From positions 1 through 64,000 of the forward strand of contig DGVD01000013.1 in assembly GCA_002395835.1 (NCBI GenBank): a stretch of 64,000 nucleotides of DNA. Direction: 5' to 3'. The position numbers and the translations under genes were made by a program. The notes under the pieces are model-generated. The model did no database searches, was not told the origin of the DNA, and saw only the letters and a program-made list of their open reading frames with translations. Positions 36,901 through 44,017 of this stretch are shown here, in pieces (the first letter of the stretch is position 1; each line of letters starts with the position of its first letter). This stretch comes from Bacteroidales bacterium UBA4293. GTDB lineage: Bacteria; Bacteroidota; Bacteroidia; Bacteroidales; Bacteroidaceae.

Positions 36901-37076
36901 TTACCATCGATATCGGTCACGGTACCTACGGTAGTTCCCTTAACTAAAACAGTAGCACCCACGATAGGCTCACCGTCTTCTGCTGAAGTAACGGTACCCT
37001 GAACGCGGGTCTGGGCAGTTGCTAGACCTATCATAACGAACAGACAGGTCATAAACAGCACAATTCTTTTCTTCAT
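33930..37076 (-). CDS. SusC/RagA-family TonB-linked outer-membrane transporter 2
   Basis: A 1048-residue TonB-dependent importer. The signal peptide begins MKKRIVLFMTCLF, identical to that of SusC 1, followed by the regulatory-like domain (EPIVGATVLVKGTTVGTVTD), the plug (DVIVVAYGTAKKSSFTG, RIRGYGSINASSTPLYVVDG, ILKDASAGALYGARGANGV) and the barrel ending TYSVGIEVNF. It is the first gene of an operon with SusD 2 and a surface lipoprotein. Its leader is about 145 bases and partly matches that of susC 1. The ligand is not shown by the sequence; context suggests peptides. Confidence 0.96.
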   Translation of the reverse strand: MKKRIVLFMTCLFVMIGLATAQTRVQGTVTSAEDGEPIVGATVLVKGTTVGTVTDIDGKFVLTGIPSSAKTLVISYVGMKTQEVAIRSSVKVTLASDAEVLDDVIVVAYGTAKKSSFTGSAANVDNKKLEMRPITSVTNGLEGQATGVLMTSSSGQPGSSASIRIRGYGSINASSTPLYVVDGIPFDGSLNSINPSDIESMTILKDASAGALYGARGANGVVMITTKQGKEGKTNVTWRSTVGWSERAQKPYDMLDQKEFVQISYEALRNGYMVNNGYSWADAEAAARASLGGASYLGGGAGEQYNPFKNYAWNELIDPATGLVRADAKSVYDEQWMDNLLQTGFRQEHQFNLNGGTDKTKYMMSLGYLNEDGILKTTGFERYTGRANVNSQVTDWFQANLNIGLSQSKQNYSDYDGSSTSNPWYSSQFVSPLFPVYLRDAAGNTVYDEFGNPELDYGETGRPGSYNDFNPLGGLTLDKAKIQNDGASIRTGVTFGGDSDKLGAFKGLKLQVNFGADYRSTSSMSFMNMYHGNQANAGGLLDKWTTRTVSYTLNQLLTYARSFGRHNLDVLAGHEYYSYNYQYLDAAKTNLVDGIYELRPATTTFNADSYSNNYRIESWMGRINYNYDDKYYLSASIRTDGSSRFHKDNRWGTFWSVGGNWRVSKEAFMENVTWVNNLNVKASYGEQGNDDLGSLYAWQSLYSLSYANGNNIGGLISTLENKDISWEKNANLNVGIEASLFDNRVRLNAEYYNKKTTNMLLNYPMATSTGFNGYDANVGDMRNSGFEVELGLTPVQTQDFTWNLTWMGSTVNNKVLHLTKESPEIINGVRIIKEGYELNTFYMAKSAGVDPQTGAQLYWAYKDDEGNTVDEYITSDYGKAANNKYFLGSRIPDLYGSIGTDLTWKGLTLSVLTTYSIGGKIYDSLYAGSMDQLYYNNNWNRHILRRWTKPGDVTDVPRVEVAGKTTTTDRFLVDASYFAIKNVTLSYSLPRTWMRSAGLNAVRLFGSIDNLALFTHLQGMDPQYSFSGGTDYTYTPNRTYSVGIEVNF

Positions 37077-37226
37077 TAGAAAAATGTTTTTGTTAGTTAA
37101 TATAAAGTTATTCTCTCATTTTATACCCATGAGCACAGCGAGAAAAGGGCCCTGAAAAGCCCATAAAAAGGGGGAAATAAGGAAAATTCTCTCTTCTAAA
37201 TACTAGCCATGTTCTGTTACATCCGG
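37077..37226 (-). promoter_or_regulatory. Leader of susC 2
   Basis: The predicted 5' untranslated region. The segment 37095-37122 (AGTTAATATAAAG then TTCTCTCAT) matches the same part of the susC 1 leader. It also contains GGGCCC and AGCCC stretches that could form a small hairpin. No convincing small protein. Confidence 0.4.
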
Positions 37227-37260
37227 CAAAGATAGTAAAAATTCCTTTAAATAATGCAAA
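37227..37260 (-). promoter_or_regulatory. Promoter of the susCD 2 operon
   Basis: On the minus strand TTTG (37257-37260) and TATCTTTG (37227-37234) are separated by 22 bases, one or two more than usual. Transcription would start at about 37220. Confidence 0.5.
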
Positions 37261-37611
37261 TTTTATGCGTAAAAAAATCAATTTCCCTATTTTTTTGCAT
37301 CCTTTCCTAACAAATTGAAAGATGAACTCCCCAAAATTCAAAGTATAGAGCCTTTTCCCCTTTCATCGTGATAGTTCTTTTTACCTTTATTATATATATA
37401 GCACAAATGTAAAAACATTTTATCCCAGAAAAATGAAGATTTTCAGGAAGGATACGGGAAGGTATTAGAAGGTGAGAAATTTTTCTCCAGTTAGAGAAAA
37501 ATATTTCCCCTTAAGGAGAGAAAATTTTCTCCAGAAAGCGGTCAAATGTCATGGTCATTAAGGTCATTTTCATAAATGCCTCTTTTTTGTCAAGATATTT
37601 TGGTAAAAGAA
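37261..37611. repeat. Palindrome cluster upstream of susC 2
   Basis: A gene-free, AT-rich stretch. Three related inverted repeats lie in a row: GAGAAA-TT-TTTCTC (37474-37487), an imperfect copy GAGAAAAATATTTCCC (37494-37509) and the perfect 14-bp palindrome GAGAAAATTTTCTC (37518-37531). Their spacing of 20-24 bases is close to two helical turns. They lie about 215-300 bases upstream of the susC 2 promoter. Confidence 0.5.
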
Positions 37612-37636
37612 AGAGGCAAGTGAAAAACCTGCCTCT
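37612..37636 (-). terminator. Terminator after the metalloprotease gene
   Basis: AGAGGCA (37612-37618) pairs with TGCCTCT (37630-37636); on the minus strand the stem is followed by TTCTTTTA. It ends the two-peptidase operon. Confidence 0.65.
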
Positions 37637-37648
37637 CTCTTACGTTTT

Positions 37649-40087
37649 TTATTTCTTAGGATTTAATCCGTTTTCGATTACTTTAGCTAAATCGCTCCAG
37701 TGAGCCTTAGTCACTGCATCACGACCAGCAACCTTAGCCTTGCTCTGAATCTTGTTCAAGTGGGCAATAGCCAAAGAACGAGAATCTACATTGGCATTAC
37801 GAGAGTTGTTAATCTCGGAAAGCAAGGTGTTAATGTATGCACGCTGCAGGTAACGACGGTACGTATTCACCTTGGCACTGCTTTCCAGTTCCTGGAAGAT
37901 CATGCCGTACAAGTCGTTCAGGTAATCCTCTGGCTTGTAGTTCGTAGCATCACGGTCAGAGAAGAGCTGCATATCGGTCAGTGTCTGCAAACGCACCAGT
38001 GGAGTCTGACGGACAACGAAGTCGGCCTGCTGGAACAAGTATTCCTGAGGACGAAGGGTAAGCTTGCTCATATAAGGCTCTGCTACCAGCCAAGATGGCT
38101 CCTGGAATACGTTCTGGTTCAGCCATGCCAAAGCCTCCTTCTGCTGTGCCTTCTTAGTGAACGCATAGACATCACCTGGCTGCTCTACACTCTTATAGGT
38201 CTGCTCCAAACCACCAATGTTAGTAGCTACGTGACGCAAGTAACGCTGATACTGACCCAGGAGAGACTCATACACCTGCTTCAGGTTAGTATACATGTTA
38301 GCCTCCTCGGTAGTCCACTCTGGAAGTTTCTTGATGATACGCTTCAGGTTCTTCACACCGTAGGTGGAAGCTGTCATGTTATTGTCACCCAAGTCCTCGG
38401 TTTGTGCACGAGGGTCATGGTTACGTCCCTCACCACCGAACCACAGACGTGGGTTCTTAGCCAATTTATCAATGATAATCTTATTCCAGATTTCATGGTC
38501 TTCCTTTTCAGTCTTCGCATCGTACTGAGGACGGTAACCGAACTCGATAGCCCACTTGTCATAATCATTGATACGAGGGTAGATACCTGCCTTGCTGATA
38601 TTATCCTCTGGCTGAGCTACATAGTTGAAACGAGCATAGTCCATGATGGAAGCGGTATGTCCGTTAGCCTCTACCCATGCCTTATCACGCAGTTTCTCTA
38701 CCGGAGTAGCATGAGAAGCACCCATGTTGTGACGCAGACCCAGGGTGTGACCCACCTCATGACTGCTGACGAAACGGATAAGGTCGCCCATCAGTTCATC
38801 GGAGAACTTCATCTTCTGTGCACGAGAATCGATGGCACCAGCCTGTACCAGATACCAGTCGTGTACCAACTGCATTACGTTGTGGTACCATCCGATGTGG
38901 CTTTCCAGGATTTCACCAGTACGAGGGTCGTGTACATTAGGGCCATAAGCATTAGGAATATCTGAAGCCAAGTAACGGATTACACTGTAACGAGCATCCT
39001 CCAGACTCATGGTAGAATCGTTAGGCCATTCCTCTGCACGGATGGCATTCTTCCAACCAGCCTGCTCGAAAGCCTTCTGCCAGTCGTTCACACCTGCAAT
39101 GAGGTAAGGCACCCACTGTTTAGGAGTAGCAGGGTCAATGTAGTAAACGATAGGTTTGATAGGTTCCACCAGTTCCCCACGTTTCTGCTTCTCTACATCC
39201 TCTGGACGAGCCTCCAGACGCCAACGGGTGATGAACTGCTCTGTCTTTACCTGCTGCTGGTCATCACTGAACCAGTCGTAACCATCGGTAAAATAACCCA
39301 CACGAGGGTCAGCCATACGACGAGCCATAGGCACCTTAGGAAGCAGTACGAAGGATGTATTCAGCTGAACGCTGACCATACCGGTGTACATACCAGCCAT
39401 GAGAGTGGTAGTACGAGGTCCCTGAGCACTAGGAGTTCCCTCCCTCTGCTGATAAGTATAGGTACGGGTAACCTTTACCTCTGTATTGATAGGGAATGTC
39501 TTGATTTCCTTAATGAAGCTGGCACCTCTGGCAGGATTGCCCAGGTTATACTGCCTCTTAGAACGCTGTGGCATGCTGAAAGCAGGAGTCTCATCCTCAA
39601 ACATCTGAGTAACCTTGACACGGCTTCCCTGGCCTACCCTACCTTCAATCTTACAACTTGCAATTACTGGGTTCTCATGTGCATTCTGAACAGCCTGGGA
39701 GATTCTATCCCCCTCCTTGCTCATGGCACCGATGACCCAACTGCGGAGAATGAGTGTGCTATCCACACCCTGCTCCCAATATACAGTCTGCTCATTCACC
39801 TCTTCACCACCATAGACACCTGCACCTACAGGAGTGGCAATGTAACGGGTTACAGCCAGAATAGGCTTATTCAGCACACTATCCGGCACGATGAAGTACC
39901 AGTCCTTTCCTTTACGGCTTACCCCAAACAAGCCCTCTGTAGGCTGGGTGAAAGCCTCCTTCTTAGGAGCAGGAGCCTGAGCAGCGGTCTGTGCTCCTTT
40001 TTTTCCCTTACGATCTTTCTTACGCTGAGCATCTGCTGTACCCACGATGGTAAACAGTGCCAAAGCTAAAATTAGAAATTTTCTCAT
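37649..40087 (-). CDS. Secreted zinc metalloprotease (DUF5117 family, metzincin-like)
   Basis: An 812-residue protein with a signal peptide (1-20), then a Lys-rich segment. The zinc site is the extended metzincin motif HEVGHTLGLRH at about 443-453, followed by a possible Met-turn (SIMDYARF). The N-terminal part resembles the DUF5118/DUF5117 domains that accompany such proteases in Bacteroidetes. It starts 23 bases after the S9A oligopeptidase gene (itself upstream), so the two form an operon: one endopeptidase for proteins and one for oligopeptides. Likely periplasmic or surface protein degradation. Confidence 0.9.
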   Translation of the reverse strand: MRKFLILALALFTIVGTADAQRKKDRKGKKGAQTAAQAPAPKKEAFTQPTEGLFGVSRKGKDWYFIVPDSVLNKPILAVTRYIATPVGAGVYGGEEVNEQTVYWEQGVDSTLILRSWVIGAMSKEGDRISQAVQNAHENPVIASCKIEGRVGQGSRVKVTQMFEDETPAFSMPQRSKRQYNLGNPARGASFIKEIKTFPINTEVKVTRTYTYQQREGTPSAQGPRTTTLMAGMYTGMVSVQLNTSFVLLPKVPMARRMADPRVGYFTDGYDWFSDDQQQVKTEQFITRWRLEARPEDVEKQKRGELVEPIKPIVYYIDPATPKQWVPYLIAGVNDWQKAFEQAGWKNAIRAEEWPNDSTMSLEDARYSVIRYLASDIPNAYGPNVHDPRTGEILESHIGWYHNVMQLVHDWYLVQAGAIDSRAQKMKFSDELMGDLIRFVSSHEVGHTLGLRHNMGASHATPVEKLRDKAWVEANGHTASIMDYARFNYVAQPEDNISKAGIYPRINDYDKWAIEFGYRPQYDAKTEKEDHEIWNKIIIDKLAKNPRLWFGGEGRNHDPRAQTEDLGDNNMTASTYGVKNLKRIIKKLPEWTTEEANMYTNLKQVYESLLGQYQRYLRHVATNIGGLEQTYKSVEQPGDVYAFTKKAQQKEALAWLNQNVFQEPSWLVAEPYMSKLTLRPQEYLFQQADFVVRQTPLVRLQTLTDMQLFSDRDATNYKPEDYLNDLYGMIFQELESSAKVNTYRRYLQRAYINTLLSEINNSRNANVDSRSLAIAHLNKIQSKAKVAGRDAVTKAHWSDLAKVIENGLNPKK

Positions 40088-40110
40088 GATTATATTGGTA
40101 TAAAGTTTAG

Positions 40111-42240
40111 TTATTTCAACAAGGAGAGGAAGAAGGCATACTCCATGGCATTCTGCTCCAACCTACGGAAACGTCCGGAAGCACCTCCATGACCGGATGC
40201 CATATCACAACGCATGAGCAGCACATTCTGGTCGGTCTTGTTGGCACGCAGCTTAGCCACCCACTTTGCAGGCTCCCAATACTGCACCTGACTGTCCCAG
40301 TAACCCGTAGTGACCAAGATATTCGGATAGTCCTGTGCCACCACGTTATCATAAGGAGAATAAGACATCATATACCGGTAATAATCCTCCTGACGAGGGT
40401 CACCCCACTCATCCCACTCAAAAGTAGTAAGAGGAATGGTTTCATCCTGCATGGTGCTGACCACATCGACGAAAGGCACACCAGCAATGACTCCCTTATA
40501 GAGGGAAGGCTCCAGATTGATGCAAGCACCAATGAGCAAACCACCTGCACTGGCACCCCGAGCAAACAGACGGTCGCTCTGCGTGTACTTCTGCTGGATG
40601 AGATACCGTGCACAGTCATTGAAATCGGTGAAGGTATTCATCTTCTTGAACAACTTACCATCCTCATACCACTGACGACCCATATCGGAACCACCCCGGA
40701 TGTGAGCAATGGCATAGGCAAACCCACGATCCAGCAGGGAGAACACCTTAGAATCGAAAGTAGGGTCGGTGGAACTACCGTAAGAACCATAAGCATAGAG
40801 ATAAAGAGGAGCCTTTCCATCCTTCTGGAAACCCTTCGGAGTAATGACATCCACCGGAACCTTGGTTCCATCCTTAGCTGTAGCCCAGATACGTTCCTCC
40901 TGATACTTGCTCTTATCATATCCAGGAACCTGCTGCTCCTTCATGACAGTCTCCTCCCCTGTCTCCAGGTTCAAATCCACAGTCTTCGATGGGGTAAGCA
41001 TGCTCTGGTACACATAACGAAGTACATGAGAAGCAGGATCTACGTTGGTACCCAGACCTGCCACATAGCAAGGTTCATCAAACTCCAGGTACTTATCTAC
41101 GTTCTTCTTCGGATTCATGATGCGGATGGTGCAAAGACCATTGATACGCTCATTGACAATGACATAATCGCTCATCAAGGTGAAATCCTCAATCAGCACC
41201 TCCGGACGGTATGCCAGGAAATTCTTCCAAGGCTTCCCTGCCTTCAGTTCAGTGTCGGAAACCATCATGATCTTACGGTTCAAGCTATTATCACGGTCGG
41301 TCAGGATATAGAATGTCTGCCCGATGTGGTCTACGGTATATTTATGACCCACCGTTCTGGGAGTGAACTCCTTCAGAGGGCCCGTTACATCACTAGCAGC
41401 TATATAACGGACATCCGTGGTCAAGGTATGACTGCTCACTGCCATGATATACTTATCATCTATAGACTGCTGCAGATGTACGGAAAACGTCTCATCGGTC
41501 TCATCCCACAACAGCTCATCTTCACTCTGAGGCTGTCCCAGGGTATGACGATAGATGCGGTTGTTCCTCAAAGTAGGCACATCCTTACCCACGTAATACA
41601 GATGCTTGCTGTCTGCAGCCCATGCCAGGTTTCCACCCGTATCCCGGAGTGTATCCTGCAGCATCTTACCCGTCTTCAGGTCCTTCACCACAATGGTATA
41701 GATTCTGCGGCTCACAAAGTCCTGCCCATAAGCCACATACTGATTATCAGGGCTCACCCTTGGTGCAGTAACACCCGTATACTTCTGCCCTTCAGCCAAG
41801 ACATTGACATCCAACAGCACCTCTTCCTTCTCCTGCCCATCGGCAATACGAGAATAGATAGGATAGTCCTTACCAGACTCATACCGAGTGGTGTAGGTGT
41901 ATCCACCCTTCTTATAAGGCACACTGGCATCATCGGGAGCCAACCGGTTGGTCATCTCCTTATACAGTGTTTCCTGAAGGGACTGCAGAGGCTTGAAATA
42001 AGCATCGGCATACTCATTCTCTGCCTGCAGGTAATCCAGCACATCCTGGGTCTGCTGGTCTGGAGTCTCTGCATTCTTCTGGTCATCGCTCAAGCGCATC
42101 CAGAAGTAAGGGTCCACACGCTGCCCTCCGAACTCCTCCATCACATGAGGCACCTGTTTAGCCACCGGAGCCTTCGGAGCCTGACTACAAGCAGCCAGCA
42201 GAACCAGTCCTGTCATCAAATAATAAGTTTTCTTTTTCAT
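40111..42240 (-). CDS. S9A oligopeptidase (oligopeptidase B-like) lipoprotein
   Basis: A 709-residue serine peptidase. The start at 42240 gives MKKKTYYLMTGLVLLAACS, a lipoprotein signal with the lipobox LLAAC; the upstream in-frame Met adds a leader that does not fit. A seven-bladed propeller (about 40-420) restricts access to short peptides. The catalytic serine is in ARGASAGGLLIGA (about 561), with TTGYWDSQVQYWEP (Asp) and ASGHGGASGRF (His). It resembles oligopeptidase B, which cleaves after basic residues. It is the first gene of the operon with the metalloprotease; a TAAATTTG box at 42271-42278 precedes it, without a clear -33 box. Confidence 0.92.
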   Translation of the reverse strand: MKKKTYYLMTGLVLLAACSQAPKAPVAKQVPHVMEEFGGQRVDPYFWMRLSDDQKNAETPDQQTQDVLDYLQAENEYADAYFKPLQSLQETLYKEMTNRLAPDDASVPYKKGGYTYTTRYESGKDYPIYSRIADGQEKEEVLLDVNVLAEGQKYTGVTAPRVSPDNQYVAYGQDFVSRRIYTIVVKDLKTGKMLQDTLRDTGGNLAWAADSKHLYYVGKDVPTLRNNRIYRHTLGQPQSEDELLWDETDETFSVHLQQSIDDKYIMAVSSHTLTTDVRYIAASDVTGPLKEFTPRTVGHKYTVDHIGQTFYILTDRDNSLNRKIMMVSDTELKAGKPWKNFLAYRPEVLIEDFTLMSDYVIVNERINGLCTIRIMNPKKNVDKYLEFDEPCYVAGLGTNVDPASHVLRYVYQSMLTPSKTVDLNLETGEETVMKEQQVPGYDKSKYQEERIWATAKDGTKVPVDVITPKGFQKDGKAPLYLYAYGSYGSSTDPTFDSKVFSLLDRGFAYAIAHIRGGSDMGRQWYEDGKLFKKMNTFTDFNDCARYLIQQKYTQSDRLFARGASAGGLLIGACINLEPSLYKGVIAGVPFVDVVSTMQDETIPLTTFEWDEWGDPRQEDYYRYMMSYSPYDNVVAQDYPNILVTTGYWDSQVQYWEPAKWVAKLRANKTDQNVLLMRCDMASGHGGASGRFRRLEQNAMEYAFFLSLLK

Positions 42241-42623
42241 AGCAGTTTGTTTTCGCAAAAAAATGATTTGCAAATTTAACACAATTTTCCTCTTTCCTTA
42301 TTATTTATATTCTTTTTAATACATATAATGTTTAAATATTAACATAAAATGGGGTATTTATCTTTTAATTCCATATTTTATGCATTTTCTGGTAGCATGA
42401 ATGGTGTAAAGAAAGACAAAACAGAATAGAAATACATAAAAAATAGAATATTACAAGTATTTTTAAAGAAAAAGCATAAAATTATAATCAAAAACAAGAT
42501 TTTTTTGACAATTTATCACTGTATATGAATTTTATTATTATCTTTGCACCCATAATCATGAATAAGGCTGTGAAAAGTTATTCGTAGAAAGATTGAAAAT
42601 AAATTAAACAACCATTTACAATT
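42241..42623. promoter_or_regulatory. Divergent upstream region of S9A peptidase and gdhA 1
   Basis: An AT-rich gap without genes. For the plus strand, TATCTTTG (42539-42546) is a good -7 box, but the nearest T-rich -33-like element (42501-42507) is about 30 bases away, too far. The gdhA 1 leader would be about 70 bases. For the minus strand there is only the -7-like TAAATTTG at 42271-42278. Confidence 0.4.
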
Positions 42624-43961
42624 ATGAATGCAAAAGAAGTTTTAGAGAACCTGAAGCAACGTTTTCCCAATGAACCTGAGTATCATCAGGCAGTAGAAGA
42701 GGTATTAGGAACCATAGAGGAAGAATACAACAAACATCCTGAGTTCGAGAAGTTCAATCTGATAGAGCGCCTGTGCATTCCAGATAGAATCTATACCTTC
42801 CGTGTAAACTGGATTGATGACAATGGTAATTACCGTACAAATATGGGATACCGTGTTCAGCACAACAATGCCATAGGCCCATACAAAGGTGGTATTCGCT
42901 TTCATGCCTCTGTGAACCTGTCTATCTTGAAGTTCCTGGCATTTGAGCAGACCTTCAAAAACTCTTTGACAACCCTGCCTATGGGTGGTGCTAAAGGTGG
43001 CTCCGACTTCTCTCCACGTGGTAAGAGTGCAGCCGAAGTAATGCGTTTCTGTCAAGCTTTCATGCTGGAGCTGTGGCGTCACATCGGTCCAGATACAGAT
43101 GTTCCTGCTGGTGACATCGGTGTAGGTGGACGTGAAGTAGGTTACATGTTTGGTGCTTATAAGAAATACACTCATGAGTTTAGTGGTGTGCTCACTGGTA
43201 AGGGACGTGAATTTGGAGGTTCACTGATTCGTCCTGAGGCTACCGGTTATGGAAATGTTTATTTCCTGATGGAAATGCTGAAGACCAAAGGCACTGACCT
43301 GAAAGGTAAGACTTGCTTGATTTCTGGTTCAGGAAATGTGGCTCAGTACACCGCACAGAAGGTTCTCCAGCTAGGAGGTAAGGTACTTACCATGTCTGAT
43401 TCCGATGGCTATGTTTACGATCCAAATGGTATAGACCAGGAGAAACTGAATTGGATTATGGAACTGAAGAACCAGTACCGTGGTCGTATTCGTGAATATG
43501 CAGAAGAATTTGAAGGTGTGAAGTACGTACCAGGTGAAAAGCCATGGAATGAGGTGGCTGACATCGCACTTCCATGCGCCACTCAGAATGAGATCAGCGA
43601 AGAAGCTGCAAAGGCACTGGTAGCAAACGGTGTAATGGCAGTGTGCGAAGGTGCTAATATGCCTACAGTTCCTGCAGCTATCAAGGTATTCCAAAATGCC
43701 AAGATACTCTACGCTCCAGGTAAGGCTTCCAATGCCGGAGGTGTTTCCGTATCAGGTCTGGAAATGACCCAGAACTCTATCCGTCTTTCATGGAGTGCAG
43801 AAGAGGTTGATGCAAAGCTGCACGACATCATGCTGGACATCCACCGCAATTGTGTAAAATATGGTACTGAGCCTGATGGATATGTAAACTATGTAAAGGG
43901 TGCAAACATTGCAGGTTTCATGAAGGTAGCCAAAGCCATGATGGCTCAAGGTGTCATTTAA
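42624..43961 (+). CDS. gdhA: Glutamate dehydrogenase, hexameric type (paralogue 1)
   Basis: Interconverts glutamate with 2-oxoglutarate and ammonia; 445 residues, the size of the bacterial hexameric class I enzyme. The substrate/catalytic motifs are PYKGGIRFH (Lys88) and LPMGGAKGGSDF (Lys124). The nucleotide-binding Rossmann loop reads SGSGNVAQYTA. The specificity for NAD or NADP cannot be read safely. It has its own terminator (43991-44017) and is a separate unit from the receiver/ATP-grasp gene beyond, which faces the other way. Paralogue 2 lies 3.2 kb downstream. Confidence 0.97.
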   Translation: MNAKEVLENLKQRFPNEPEYHQAVEEVLGTIEEEYNKHPEFEKFNLIERLCIPDRIYTFRVNWIDDNGNYRTNMGYRVQHNNAIGPYKGGIRFHASVNLSILKFLAFEQTFKNSLTTLPMGGAKGGSDFSPRGKSAAEVMRFCQAFMLELWRHIGPDTDVPAGDIGVGGREVGYMFGAYKKYTHEFSGVLTGKGREFGGSLIRPEATGYGNVYFLMEMLKTKGTDLKGKTCLISGSGNVAQYTAQKVLQLGGKVLTMSDSDGYVYDPNGIDQEKLNWIMELKNQYRGRIREYAEEFEGVKYVPGEKPWNEVADIALPCATQNEISEEAAKALVANGVMAVCEGANMPTVPAAIKVFQNAKILYAPGKASNAGGVSVSGLEMTQNSIRLSWSAEEVDAKLHDIMLDIHRNCVKYGTEPDGYVNYVKGANIAGFMKVAKAMMAQGVI

Positions 43962-43990
43962 AGCCTATTAATTGAGTATAAGAGAGAAAA

Positions 43991-44017
43991 AAACCGAGGC
44001 GATGCCTCGGTTTTTTT
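43991..44017. terminator. Bidirectional terminator between gdhA 1 and the receiver/ATP-grasp gene
   Basis: A perfect 10-bp stem, AAACCGAGGC (43991-44000) with GCCTCGGTTT (44004-44013), with a 3-base loop and T runs on both strands. It serves both convergent genes. Confidence 0.92.

Noticed and set aside
37108..37341. A 77-codon frame upstream of susC 2
   Set aside because: Lies across the predicted promoter and leader, has no domain, and its start is upstream of the transcription start.
40189..42279. A 696-codon frame on the opposite strand of the S9A peptidase gene
   Set aside because: It is a shadow of the antisense reading: no start context, no domains, and the other strand clearly encodes a catalytic peptidase.
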